64,000 bases of DNA, taken from Lithospermum erythrorhizon (taxonomy: Eukaryota > Streptophyta > Magnoliopsida > Boraginales > Boraginaceae). A model generated the notes under the pieces. It searched no databases and was not told where the DNA came from. It saw nothing but the letters and a program-made list of their open reading frames with translations. The stretch lies in contig JADFUC010001617.1 of the NCBI GenBank assembly GCA_019722365.1, positions 37,369-101,368 of the forward strand, in the 5' to 3' direction. A program made the position numbers and the translations under genes. Of the stretch, positions 1-12,600 are shown in pieces; position 1 is the first letter of the stretch; every line of letters begins with the position of its first letter.

Positions 1-205
1 TGAAGTTTTGGGTCGAAATTTGCCAAAAAAGCTTTTTCGGATTGAAATTTGTCAAAATTGACGTTTCAGGCCGAAATTTGTTAAAAATGAAGTTTCGGGT
101 CGAAATTTGTCAAAAATGAAGTTTTGGTCGAAATTTGTCAAAAATGGTTTTCAGTACATGTTTGTCGAACATGAAATTTCGGGCCAAAATTTGTCAAAAA
201 TTACA
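1..205. repeat. Degenerate tandem minisatellite, unit about 28-30 bp
   Basis: About seven head-to-tail units share the core cgaaatttgtcaaaaatgaa. The units at 90-150 are best conserved; the others vary (gccaaaaa, gttaaaaa). The array is cut by the left window edge, so its real length is unknown. A short open frame through it is a by-product of the repeat and is not a gene. Confidence 0.75.
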
Positions 206-508
206 TTGCCAAACAATTAATTTTAAATCCGTCGCAAATAATCCTGCTCCAATCGTTGATTTCCCCGAGCAATGGATTGATTTCAAATCTATGATTTCAA
301 ATCACTTTTCTTTCGAATGCACCACCGAATCTAAATCCGTGATCCCAAGCGGGCTCTAATGTAAGTCGTTTAACCTATTTTCATTTTATTCATAATATAA
401 GTCAATAAACCTATTTTACACCATATGTTTCAAATATACCCTTTTAATTAATAAAATCAAATATTTCCCATAAGTTAACAAAGTTTCCAGTTTTAAGACA
501 ATCATTTA
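206..508. other. AT-rich stretch, nothing recognised
   Basis: Non-coding, AT-rich flank between the minisatellite and the next repeat. No long frame, RNA gene or terminal repeat was seen. Confidence 0.5.
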
Positions 509-1305
509 CTCCCTTCCACTATCAAAGGTAAATTATAAAAATAAAAAAGGAACTTTTGAATCATTAATTAATATTAAATGAAGACTAAAATTTTCAAATA
601 TATACTATCTTAAAAACAAGAAAAACAACATAAGTTGTTGAAATAATGGCTCATAAAGACCATTTCCGTTATATCCGTTACAGTATTGATATCTTTTCAA
701 CCGTTTCGTCCGTTACATCATTAATGGCTATTTATTCTTTTCAATCATTTCTTTTGTTGGCTTCTCTATATAATGAGAGCCTCTTGACCTTTCAATCTAG
801 AGAAAAAGAAAAGATGATCCATTATATAACTATACTTCCTTCCACTTCTTGGGTATTGTTCGTGCTAGTTCCCGAACCAAGGGCCGCAGTACGGGCGTAT
901 CCGTTAACTCTGTGTTAACCCAGAAGGAGCTTCACCCATTATTAAGTTTGCCAGTGCGGATCCATACCATGGCACAGCCTTGAATAGATAAGTTTTATTA
1001 TCATTTGTCATTGTTTATACTACCAATATTTATGATCCATTATATAACTATACTTCCTTCCATTTCTTGGGTATTGTTCGTGCAAGTTCCAAAGCCAAGG
1101 GCCACGAGTGGACGTGTCGTTGTGCGTGGTAACTTAGGAAGCTACCGGTATTAAGATTGCCACGAGAGTGCGGATTTAAGCACCAAGTTAGTGGCCTCCA
1201 TCTGTGGCGCTTTTAGCCGAGATCGATAAGTTTTATTATCATTTGTTATTGTCTATACTACCAATATTTCCAACATAAGTGACTTATATCAAGGATTTGA
1301 GGGAG
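509..1305. mobile_element. Possible Stowaway-type element carrying a duplicated interior
   Basis: The stretch starts CTCCCTTCC after TA and ends GAGGGAG before TA, as Stowaway (Tc1/mariner) MITEs do. The inverted match is only about 7 bp, and 797 bp is long for this class. The interior is mostly the tandem duplication at 814-1269. This could be coincidence. Confidence 0.25.
814..1269. repeat. Tandem direct duplication, two units of about 218 and 238 bp
   Basis: Unit A (814-1031) and unit B (1032-1269) both begin atgatccattatataacta and both end with tactaccaatattt. They share the first ~70 bp and last ~50 bp closely. The GC-richer middle differs strongly, including length differences. No coding content. 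Confidence 0.75.
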
Positions 1306-1707
1306 TATGTAGCTCCTAGGTTTATATAATAATGAACTCTTTCTAATTTTAATATAGAGACGTTAGCGTATGAACTCTTGGACTATTATTTAAAAATCAA
1401 TCTCAATCATTATAATGTCTTGTGAAATTTTTTATAAGACTGTATATTTTAAAGAGTTCATTTTCCACCTTTGTAAGATGTCCAAATTATCATTCTTTCA
1501 CAACTTCATGCAAATTATTCGGTTTCAACGAATTGGTCATTTGTGGTTTAATTTAAGTTGTGAATTATAAGTTCCTCAGCCTTCGACGTCGCAATAAGTA
1601 CTAGAGACGCTTAAAGGCTCTATGATTTCAACAATTTATTTCATATCATATCTATTCATGTAAATTTTGACTAAAACTTTTACCATTAGTTATTGTAATA
1701 GAAAGAA
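1306..1707. other. AT-rich stretch, nothing recognised
   Basis: Non-coding sequence before the first R1 repeat copy. No frame, RNA or terminal repeat can be supported. Confidence 0.5.
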
Positions 1708-2556
1708 GAATTTTTATTATTTATGATAGGGATACAAAATAAAACCCTTCCTTAGAGAAAATTTCTCGGTGTCTGAGGTTTTATCAAATCGAAAAGATCA
1801 GCCCATCCAAACTATAAGTCCCTAAGCGTTTGTTGACGATTTGTGAGATGTCTGACTTGCTTGACTTGAGCTTGATTTGATCTTGATAGAAGCTTGACTT
1901 GAGCTTGAGCTTGAACTTGACTTGATTTGGATAGGAGCTCTGGTACGGATATATGTATCTTGGCGCCAGTGGACTTGAGGCCAGTGCGGACTTGGATATG
2001 ATCGAGCCAGGGGCATAGCGGCGTATTCCGTGTTGAACATGTGGACTTAATCTTGGGTCTTGGACTTGATCTCGGTCTACTTTAGACTTGATGGACTTAA
2101 TGCAAGCGTTTGTAGTGTGGGACTTGCTTTGAGTACTACTGATGGGACTTTGGATTTATCGCGAGGAGATGCTTCCCACTTTTGTGGGCAGGACTATGTA
2201 TTTGGATGGCTACAACCTTCTCTGATGGGACTTTGTAAGCAGAGGTTCTTTGCCTTTGGGTGGGACTTAGTGCCTTGATATAACAACGATTGAGAGATAG
2301 AATTTCGAGTTTGGTATATGGAGTGATAGCAATAAAATTAATGGAACGGCGTTAGCAACTGGCAGCCTTTCTGATGCTTGATTTAAGTTTTGAAGTAGCG
2401 TTACTTAACTTATACTCGGCGACCTTAATTTTGCTTGTTCTTTGTAGTGATGATCAGCATGAAGGTGGAGAACCAGCCTTGTTGATGATCTTGCGATCAA
2501 CTAGACGGGGACTTTTAGCGGCGTGTTTCACGTCACAGAATCTAACTATATAGGGA
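1708..2556 (+). repeat. Unclassified dispersed repeat family R1, copy 1
   Basis: Homologous to 22080-22898 in the same orientation and to about 25860-26425 in the opposite one. Shared landmarks in order are aaaataaaaccc, tcggtgtctgaggttttatc, gacgatttgtgagatgtc, tgggtcttggacttgatctcgg (in variants), a gatttaagttttgaagtagcg block, and ttagcggcgtgtttca near the end. Positions 1855-1930 are rich in CTTGA/TTGAC repeats. There is no coding frame, so it may be an LTR or a non-autonomous element; no class-defining terminus was found. Confidence 0.55.
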
Positions 2557-3079
2557 CTGAACGCTATATTCAAGACTTTGGGCAAGATCCTGGGCCACCG
2601 TTTATACCCTACTTGCGGCCGTTTACTACCGAATGCGGCGGGCCTCGAATCGGACCCGTGCCGAATATACGGTTGGCCGGGCAGATCGAGGTGAGGCCCG
2701 ATCGAGGTCCCGTCCGATCGCTATGTAGCGAGCGGGGGCCGTTCGTGGTTCTCAAGGGGCACAGGCGGGCTCGAACCGGGCTAGCAGGCAAAAGCCTACA
2801 GACCCGGTAGCAGACACCGTTCGTTGCCATGTACAGAAATGCGCCCTTGTATTCGAATATTGGTTTCGGTCCGACTTGATTAAGATCGACTCCTATAAAT
2901 AGGATTCAAATACGACTAAACCTTCTTAAAAAAAATCAAACAAAACTCGATCCGAATTGTCGAAAAAATTGAGTACTACACCTCTGGTATTCAACTCATT
3001 GCTTAAAATACAATTCCTGCCATATAAAAATAACTTTGTATTGAAGTTACTTTCTCAAAATACAATGTAATAATTATTA
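2557..3079. other. Unassigned sequence with a TATA-box-like site
   Basis: A GC-rich block (2560-2830) of CGGNCC/GGCC-type words, then an AT-rich part. CTATAAATA at 2893-2901 followed by an A-rich stretch looks like the promoter/leader part of an LTR, but no LTR ends were found. Overlapping short frames on both strands here are chance frames. Confidence 0.35.
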
Positions 3080-3330
3080 CTCCCTCCATTTTTTTTAAGT
3101 TGTCGTTTTAGCCGAAACAAAATTATTTGAAAATAGTTGTTTTAGCATAATAAATAGCATTTTTACATTTTTAATGTTCTTTTTGAGTATTTTTTCTCTT
3201 TAAGTTAATAACCAACCAATGATATTGTTTCAATTGATTGTTATTCTACATTTTCAATCCACTTTTTGACTACTCTTTCCCTTAATCTATATGCAAATGA
3301 CTAACATGACTACTAAAAAAATGGAGGGAG
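3080..3330. mobile_element. Stowaway-like MITE (Tc1/mariner), 251 bp
   Basis: Terminal inverted repeats CTCCCTCCATTTTTTT at 3080 and its exact reverse complement ending at 3330. The element is flanked by TA (3078-3079 and 3331-3332), the duplicated target of this class. The interior is AT-rich and non-coding, so it is non-autonomous. Confidence 0.85.
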
Positions 3331-4390
3331 TATATTAATTTGTATGGTATTTCATTAATGGACTTCCAACTTAGTTTGGCATAATTTTATTAATATAATA
3401 ATTATGAATAATATTTTTCAAGAATCGATTAGAGGTTTCTGATCGAACTTTATTGAGTCTTTGGTACAATCCGAGTCGGCAAAGGCAGTGCCCGTGGTCC
3501 GATATACCGTTTTCATTGCTTTCTGCAGAGAATGACGAAAGCACTTTACGAGCCCGACATCGATCGCCGCGCGACGCTGACCCGTCCCTATAGCGGTAGT
3601 GGGGTGGTGGTGATGGGGTGGGTTGAATTCATGGTGGGGGTAGTTGTTCTTGGTGGTGGTGGTGGTGAATGGGGAGGTCGGGTTGGGGCGGGGGAATTAG
3701 GGGCTAGTATGATGGTGGTTGGTGGTGGTGATGGTGGATGAGGGGTGGGAGTAGGACAGACCTTATACCTCGAGGTAGAGGCGTTACTAGACAGTTATCC
3801 GGGAGCCAGTCGAATCCGACGGTAAGGTCAAACATTAATCCCGTCCGTTTCATTCTTGATTGGGTCCGGTTCACAAAATTTGAGCGAGCACCTTTAGAGA
3901 ACCGTACCACTAACCCGGTAAGAGAACCGATTAATTGGATTTTTTCTGATTTTTGGGTTTTTTTCTTCTGATTTTGGATTTTTGGGTGTTTTGGGATGGA
4001 CATACTTGAAATGGTCAGACCGTATCGGCCCGATAAGGTTTCGGACCGGTTCCGGTCCAAAAAAATATCCGATATGGTTGCGGTCGAACCGGCAGATTAA
4101 TCGATCGCGATCCGTTGATATCGGACCGAAACGAGGCCTACCGAGGTGAAAGTTTAACCTTCTGGCCAGGTATGTAAAATTGATGCCCAAGGGCCCAATA
4201 TGGCAATGGGTTGTCGAGCCGGACCGTTAAGGAGCCGGGGCCCGTCGGACTCGTGCCACGAGCCCCACTCGGTCGATCCTTAGGAACCGAGGACTTGACA
4301 CGCTATATGATTGATCCGACCGAAAAGGCTTTCTAACATTACTAGGGCTTAGAGCCCAACCCCCAAAAGGCTCAAAGTCCGATAAGCTAT
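3331..4390. other. Unassigned GC mosaic
   Basis: Contains a G-rich simple repeat (3593-3738) and, from 3760 to 4390, many short CGG/GGTCCGG words with partial inverted symmetry (for example tcggaccggttccggtcc near 4041). Frames of 60-118 codons overlap on both strands with no recognisable protein, so they are treated as chance frames. Possibly remains of a non-autonomous transposon. Confidence 0.4.
3593..3738 (+). repeat. G-rich (GGT)n simple repeat with a quadruplex-type motif
   Basis: Long runs of GGT/GGTGAT. At 3671-3694 four G-runs of at least three bases are separated by loops of 5, 2 and 1 bases, which satisfies the usual G-quadruplex rule. Confidence 0.7.
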
Positions 4391-5380
4391 CAAATTTGTT
4401 TGTTACTCGTATATGATTATATCACATATAATTAGTACAATTGTATAATTCTTCAGATTAGCAAAATTAAAATTATGATGATAGCTTCAAAAAAATTATG
4501 ATATATGCTACTAACAGAACAATTTATAATCCTTACTCTCATGGTTAGTATATGTAGCCATAATTTTTCTAATAACTATGAAAGGAACCAGCTGGAAGAT
4601 CGATGGTGGTCAATAGTACATACTTTGCGCTAATAATCCTTCATAATTAGTAAGTAATATTGCCTGCCAGAATTATTAATTCATTGGGCATAAATTATAG
4701 AGTATAACAGACAAATTAAATATATCATTTTTTCTATCCTGAAAAATGAGAATTGTCTGGTGATGCCCAACACTGCCAAGTGCCAACAACGCTAGATATG
4801 ATGAAGATAATGTGCAAATTGTAGCTGGTTCCTTTTTTAGCCTATGCTCTAATGTCCAAACTGACCAGAAGTTATTGATCTTGAAAAGATATGTTTATCT
4901 TTACCAATCAATTTACAATATTGCAATATTTAATCATCTATGTTATGAGTCACAAAAGGTGGGAATTGTCTGATCATGTCCCTCAAATTGTAACCACAAA
5001 TTATAACCAGTTCTTTTATAGCTTTTTACCGTCACATTAAGAGCATTTTCATAGTAGCATTGTTGCTATCTTATTCATGTAATTTTGACTTATAAACTAA
5101 TTTAGGAATTATATGTATATTCATTAACTACAAGAATATGTTGATGAGGCGATCTCTGTCGATCTTGTTACACGTACCGGTATTGAGGAGTCATGTCTTA
5201 TTAACTGTAAATTAAGACATTCCGCATGATGAATAATTAATAAGATTTTGTATTACTCTATTATTGTAATATATTTCAAATGAATTCTATGAAGATTCTT
5301 ATGTACTTTTTAATATCTAGAATTTTCATTATATGTGTAGAATGTCTAAATGTATGAATTTTCAGTAAAACTGAATGTTA
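4391..5380. other. AT-rich intergenic stretch, nothing recognised
   Basis: No coding frame, RNA gene or paired termini could be supported in this kilobase. Confidence 0.5.
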
Positions 5381-5680
5381 GAGCATGTACATTAGCCCCC
5401 TTAAATTTTTTTTCTAAAATACATTCCCAAACATTATTTTTTATTTTTATTTTTGGGTTAGCTTTTCATATATATTCTTTAGTAAATTCTCTATTATTCA
5501 CTTCACTATTAAAAATAATAATGAGAGAATAAATTTAAGGGCTGAAGAGGGTGGATGAATAATTTTATGTGAACCAGACTTATTTTTATTTTATTTTTAG
5601 GGGAGCTAAAAAAATATTAATTTTCATTTTAGTGATTCAACCTATTTTAGGCTTTTAAAGAGGATACGATGCAGATGTTG
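5381..5680. mobile_element. Tourist/PIF-Harbinger-like MITE, about 300 bp
   Basis: Imperfect terminal inverted repeats: GAGCATGTACATTAG at the left, and CAACATCTGCATCG when the right end is read in reverse. TTA lies directly outside both ends (5378-5380, 5681-5683), the 3-bp target duplication of PIF/Harbinger elements. The interior shares words with the element at 27407-27651 (gaagaggatg/gaagagggtgg, ggataattttat). Non-coding. Confidence 0.55.
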
Positions 5681-6504
5681 TTATATAGAATCATTTAGAG
5701 TAACAAGTAATGGAAAATCATCAACACGGAAACCAGAGCAGATCTCGAAAGAGTATTAATATAGTGAATGGTTCACAGTTCGCTTCCTAATAATCTGATT
5801 CATAATTTTAAATTCAGTTTTATATATATGTACTCAATTTTAATATAAAATTAATTCATAATTGGAAAATTATCTCAGAAGCATCTTGAAAACAACTATC
5901 GAAGTTGGTGTTGTAATAGGAAATTGAATTTTGATTTGTTTAATAATAATAATAATCTAAAATGATAAATAATTGAGATTTTAATGAATAATGTTGGAGG
6001 GAATTTGAAATAGTTCAAAATTTAAAAAATTAAAATTGGAAGGATTTTGAAATATCGCATAATGTCTAAAACGGTCCTTATTTAAAAAGTGAACATTATT
6101 AGATCTAAAATTATTTAAAAAATGATATAATGGTTGAGATTGCTTTAGTACCATATTAATGCTAATGACGAAAAACATGTCATTTGAAGAAGGGTTATAT
6201 GCCTCGCTGAAGAAGAAAAAGTGGGTTACATGGCATTAGGTATATAACTATATATAGGTTGTTGTAGTTTAAACTTTTGGATTCAAATTGTATTGATATA
6301 AAACTCATGTAAATCATTATAAATACAAGGCCTCACTAGATGAGAACCATTCTTCACAAAATCCTTCAGGCATGTCAAATAATCACTCTAGGTTATATAT
6401 ATAAGAATTTTAGAAAATAGAATATGATACATTCTTAAAAAATTTAGTGGTAATACTCTGAAAATTAAAGGAGAAATTCAGCAACACTAAAATGCTCTGA
6501 GCAT
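5681..6504. other. AT-rich 3' flank of the laccase gene
   Basis: Non-coding sequence downstream of the minus-strand stop at 6505. No clear AATAAA polyadenylation signal was seen close to the stop. Confidence 0.45.
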
Positions 6505-6632
6505 CTAGCAGTGATAATCTTCTGGAGGTGGTGGTAGTTTCGCTTCTTGAGTAAATCCATCCTCAACTATAAAAGTTGTTGCTAATCCAAGTGGTACATG
6601 AAGCTCCAAATGGCAATGCATGTACCAAACTC
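6505..6632 (-). CDS. Laccase last exon: HCHLE copper motif and C-terminus
   Basis: 128 nt beginning GA (phase 1) after TTTTAG. It encodes [20 protein letters not shown], then IVEDG and PPPPEDYHC before TAG. It carries the T1 copper Cys and flanking T3 histidines. The residue ten after the Cys is Leu, as in high-potential plant laccases. The exon itself is undamaged, but no upstream donor remains to join it. Confidence 0.88.
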
Positions 6633-9600
6633 CTAAAATCATTCATAAGAACAAATGATAAAAGAAGGATTGACATCTTTGTTGGTAATTTAAATGATGC
6701 ATTATTGAGTGAAGCAGCCATGAATGTAAAATTTGGACCTTGACAAAGATATGTGTCTTCATGTATGCACTCTGTTACCCCCAATCCAGCAGTTATAAAC
6801 ATATGTTCATCAACATGATGTGGAACTGGTGACCAATGAGGTCCATCTTGCAATGCCTCCAAACTCGATAAGAATCTAAAGGCAGTTTCAACGTCTGAAG
6901 GTTCAGGTAACTTTGGCAATATTGGGGTAGACTCATTAAAAATGCTAGCATCTTCATAAATCAAAACCGATGTTTGTGGAGTGGCATTTCTAGTGTTGTT
7001 CGGAGGGACTCCATCGACTCGAATTAGAGGATAATAATAGCGTGAAGCCATGTAATATGAGGAAGGTTGTTGATTAGTTGTTATGAGAACATCAACAGTT
7101 TGTCCAGGGGCAAGAACAACTATATTTGTGGTATATGGAGTTGTGTAAACAGCATCAATTGCCACCACTGTCATTATGTGAGCAGCCACACTAAAAAATG
7201 CATGGTTATTTAAGTTTGCACAAATGATCCGTAACATGTATGTTTTCCCACTTTTCACCTTCACTTTATAAATATCATCTGTTTTCATTAACATCAAGAG
7301 TAAACTTGTCAAAGGATTACAATAATATGTGAGGAACATTTCAGTATTGTAATCTCTTCTTTTCTTACTATAAGTATTATCCCTTTCTAAAGCAATTTTG
7401 ACCATATTATCACTAATAAAATATGTAATGTTGGGAAAGAAATTGTAAATAAATATTAATCTAATGAACCAATTTAAATTAAACTATCATTCTAATCGAT
7501 ATGAGGAGGAATATGTACCTAATATGGGATCTGTTTCTTCCCCATCTAAGCAGAGAGAAGAGTTATGGTCCTCTGGAAGAAACCTACGCCCTGCATTTTC
7601 AACAATGTTAAATAAACTTCAATAATATAGAGATTTGGACTTTGAAATGACACATAACACAGAACTGAGTTGTTATACACAGAACTGAGTTGTTCCCCAT
7701 GTGGTTAAGCTACGCTAGTAGGCCATTTATTTAGTTTAAAAAAACGAAAATTAAATATTTGAACTACAAAGTAAATAATCTAATAACTAATAATACACAA
7801 ATCAGTAAATTGTGGCCTTTGGCTTATGAGGTTAAACATTAAGTTTAAGTAGGAAGTTTAAGCAATTATTGACCGTTTGATATGATAGTTATGAGTTAGA
7901 TTTGATCTAAAGGTCGTGACATGAGAGGTTAATTTGTCAAACTAGTTTTTTAAATTGAAAAATCAATACCAATGCATTTAATGGAAAGATTTTGTAGGAT
8001 TTGATTTGTTTTTTTTTTTTTTCCTTGTTTCATGAAATTTTTAATTTGGGTAAGTTTCTTTTCATTTTCTTCCTTGAAACTTTTCCTATATTTTATCTCC
8101 TTTCTTTTTTCGTTTGCATTAATTTGAAATTGATGCTTATTTTCCATCTTGATTTTATGTTGTTGCATTGAGTTTTTTCCTGCTTTGATCTTTTGTTCTT
8201 CGCTTTTTGTTATGTTAAATTGCATTTTTTTGTTGTTGGCATGTTTGAAGCAGTAACCATCTCGAAATGTATTTCGAGTTATATTGATAGATCTTATAAC
8301 CCATGTACCATTATCGGTGGACATTAGACAGTTACCATGTTGGAACTTATTTTGTGGTATTTGTTAACTTCTCATTACCTATATACATTTAAAAGTGGAA
8401 TGAGGCAATTATCATGTTAAAATTTATTTCGGGTTATTTTTAAACTGCATTACCATGTACTTTCATCACGATTGGAATTATTATTTTATCTTCATTTACA
8501 TTATCATTTTAAGTTTTAGTTTAGGTAATCTCGCCTAGATAGCAAAACAAATAGTACTTGATTGTTAGCATATATTCAATATATTATTATGTTGCAATAA
8601 CTTGATATAAGCAAAGTAGTTATCATTATAATCCAACAAAAGGTAGAAATAGATGAATGAGTCATCATACCCCACGAAGTAAAAATATTGGGTTATAATA
8701 TGATAGCAAATAACCCAAAAATATAAGTGACATGGTTATTGACGTCGATATACTAAACCACACCAAAAAATACCATAGATCATGTTTATTTCAAATGGTT
8801 CATTTTAACTGAAAAATAGTTTTTTTTTTCTCTAAAAAATATTTATGGAGAGAGAATGCAGAGTTAAAACACTAAAATTAACAGCAAAAATTAATGGCAA
8901 TTCACAATAACATAGGTTAATATCAATGCAAATTATCAATTTTGTTATGCATCTGATTTTTGTTAGAAATTCAATTTTTCATAATAATACATGGATTCAA
9001 TTTTTTACCAAATAAAATATTAAAAATTGACCATAACATGTAATTAATTCTATATATGTAATTAATTGACCTTTATATGATAACGCATGTGTATAAAATG
9101 AATAAAAAATTAAAATTACTAACCTTCTTTTTCAACTTTTTGGCTTGAAGGTGTTTATGGTAATTGGGGTTTTGGAGATTTCTTAAATTGGGTTTCAATA
9201 GGGAATGATAATTGTAATGATGGTGTAGAGGTAGTTGATATTTGGTAGGAATTAGGGGAGAATGAGAAGCTTTTTTTGGAATTAGGATTGTGGTAATTAA
9301 TGGAAAAGGAGATTTTATGGCAGAAAATAGTGGGATTAATTTACAAGATTAATTAGTTTATTGTAAAAATGATAAAAATACCCAACTTAAAGAGGCAACT
9401 TAAAAAGAAAAAAAAAACTGTAAGATTATAAGTCATAATTGTAAATTGAACAATATTATTGTTATTGAAATGGTTGAGAATGTGAAAGACGACTACAATT
9501 CACCTCTAACAAATTAAAAATTAGAGGTTCGCATCATTAGGGATAAATGAACAATCACTATTGATTGATCTTTGTAAAGAAATGAATAATTCGAGAAAAT

Positions 9601-12600
9601 GTTCATAATGACTAATAATCAGTACTGATCAATATGAAGAAATAGTAAACTTACTTGAAGAGCATGGATAAAGGTCACCAGGCCATCCGTTGATCGTTAA
9701 GCTTTGAGAGTAATTGGGGCCATTACCATAGAACAGTAATTGATTTTCGAGGTCAACAATACTTGAATTAAACCATTCTCCTGTTCGTACAATTTTTAAT
9801 CTCGTTAAGAAAATATATTTTTAATTGTCAAAATGCCATAAAAAAGTGTTCAATAATTGAGATGTATGATAGGCGAAAGTGTAGCAAATTTAAGTCACCT
9901 TATCCTTGCTTTAGTTTTCTATTATCAATTTTTGGTACATTTATATGGTAATTGTTTGAAGTTACAAGCACACATCCATAATATCTATATATATTTTTAA
10001 ATATTGCTAAGACTTAGTATTATTTCTTTTTTTGCAGAGACTAAATTAGCCCTCCAAATAAACTTATTAAAAAGACACGTAATAATTATAAAACTTCAAT
10101 AATTAAGAATCATTAAAAGTAAACCCACCTCTTCAACTCATATCTTAAAACTACATAATTTTTAGTGTTTCACTACAGAAGTTCAAATGCATAACGAATT
10201 CTTAAAAAACTTGTTAGATTGATTTTTTGTTGTTTTTAGATTATCTTTATTTAGTCTTTTAATTTTAATAATAAAATGCATGTTAATAACATGATTAAAG
10301 TTTGACAAGTTCCATTCTACATTTTGTATTTTAAAATAATAAACTTTTTATTAATTAAACTTAATTAGTTCCTTAACTATAATTGAGATGCTTACTTTCC
10401 ATTTAGTATTAAATATATTTTTATAACAGTAAAAGAACTTTAGAATAATATTAACAATAAATAAATTTGAGGAAAGTGAAGTTTAAATAAACATTTGAGG
10501 GTTAGTGGCATGTTCGATCATACATGTTTAAACGTTGACGATTCGTCCTTGCGTGTTTAGAAAATGAGCTCGTTGATGTGATGTTTAGTATCTAAGTTGG
10601 TCATTCAAGTCAAAGGAGTTAAGCTTAACTTTTTTGGACAAATTGATATGGGTAAAATTGTCCAACACTCATTTTTTAGATAATTTTTTAATTTTATTGA
10701 AATTTGGTGAAAATATTTGGATGAGATCAATTTTAATAAAATATTTGGATGAGAATAATATTTGGATGCGATACATATTTGTCCTAAAATTTTATTAAAA
10801 TTAAAAAATTATACAAAATAATAGTGTTCGGACAATTTTCTTGTCTATTATGCTAAAGAAGTCAGCTTAAGCTTAGTTTTAGCGGAATGGCCAAAGAATG
10901 GGGCAACTTTTTTTTAAACATGTGTGATAAATAGGTAGATTTTGAAACATGTGTGATCGAATGGTGGCTGAAGCATGTATGATGGGCGACATTGTTAATT
11001 TCTATGGGCAACAAAACGAAGACATTTGAATAAATAGGTTATCAGACACATACACATATGCATTTACTATTTCAAAATAGGTTATGAGACATATTTTTTA
11101 CATTTTAATATATATTTTTTCTTAGCATTTCTTAGTGCTAAATACTCTTCCCTCGTAAAATATAAATACTAGAATTTTTTGTATAAATCGGTGACATGTT
11201 TTTCTATATATTGCATCCTTCAAGTATTTGCTATTTTTCTTTTTTCAAGATTTATAAAATTTTATACTTTAAAATATAAATTATATAATCTTGAAGAAAA
11301 ATAATTAGAAATTATAAGTATACCACATTCAAAAGTTATTATGAATTAATTTTTATTTGCTCTAAATTCATCATTTCAATAATATGTATTACAGTACTAA
11401 TAAATTATGTCACAACAAGCACTGAGTGATATTTATCAATAAGTGTGAAAACAAATCATAATGCAAAATAAAATTAACATTAAGAATTTGATTTCAAGGA
11501 GTAGAAAAAATATAGATATCATATTAATTTATTTGAAAATTGATTATTTCTAACTAAAACAGTGACCATATTATTTATTAGTATATATTATTTTTTATAA
11601 ATAACCCTCATATATTCTTTTAACTTGATAAGAATAATTGAATTGTAGTTATTAAATATGAAATTTATACTTCCTTGCAATGCCTGATGATGATTACTTG
11701 AATTTTTAAATTGACATTTGGAACATGAATTACGTCCAACTTTGAAATATGATACACACTAATTGTTCTACCTTTTATTTATTTTTATTTGTAAAAGAAA
11801 TCACATTTATTTTCATTATACCCATTCAAATTCTTTTTACATGACATTTTCTTTATTGACAAATCAATCTTTTTATTCATTATTCAAATAAAATTTAATA
11901 TCATTAGATTTATCTTTAAAATATTTTCATAATATTATTTTATAATTTTCCATAATATAACTTACTTTATGGGTAATTGATGATCAAAATTTCGCTTGAA
12001 AAACAAAAATATACAAATTAAATTGGATTGAAATTAGTATTTTTCATATTATCGTATCATTCTTATGAAATGCATATTACTTAAACACATATATCGTGTT
12101 TCATTTTGAAATTAATTAAATGTTAAAGGTTATGTTATAGCGTAATGCATCTGTTGCCACGTTCAAACTGCATGTGCTTAAATACATTTGAGTGTTCGCG
12201 TAGGTTGGGACCTATATTTACTGACGATCGGGCCCCGGGCCAGGATTCTGGAACTCTTTCCATCAGGAACGGACGAAGCACAGTGGGCCAAAATTCGGAC
12301 CGGACTGAACGGTCCAAGCCGGAATCGGTGCTGTTATCGGAGCGGTCGATTAGGTATTATCGAAGCAGTTGCGGATAAATAAAATCGAAACTTCGTATCG
12401 AAACCGTAGTGTGTCGAAAGCGATTAACGGCGAAAATACAAAAAATGAAAATACGCTAATTCAGCCATATTTAAAATTGACCGGGGAAAATTAAATTCAA
12501 ACCTATTACAAAAATCGAGGAAATAAAACTGTTAACTAAAAATAAGTTTAAACCTAATACAAAGAAATTGAAAATACAAAGAAATAACGAATTAGGATCC

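Noticed and set aside
1..205. CRISPR-like array
   Set aside because: Units are contiguous tandem repeats without unique spacers, in a plant nuclear context.
3704..4190. Overlapping 77- to 118-codon frames on both strands
   Set aside because: GC-mosaic sequence gives open frames on both strands at once; there is no domain or codon signal.
6563..7405. 280-codon minus-strand frame taken as a complete small laccase-like gene
   Set aside because: Its first ~43 codons are intron and its last ~34 are exon 6 read out of frame; only 6665-7278 is real laccase exon.
7950..8324. 124-codon minus-strand frame rich in Lys/Asn
   Set aside because: It derives from a poly-pyrimidine and AT-rich tract inside laccase intron 4 and has no recognisable domain.
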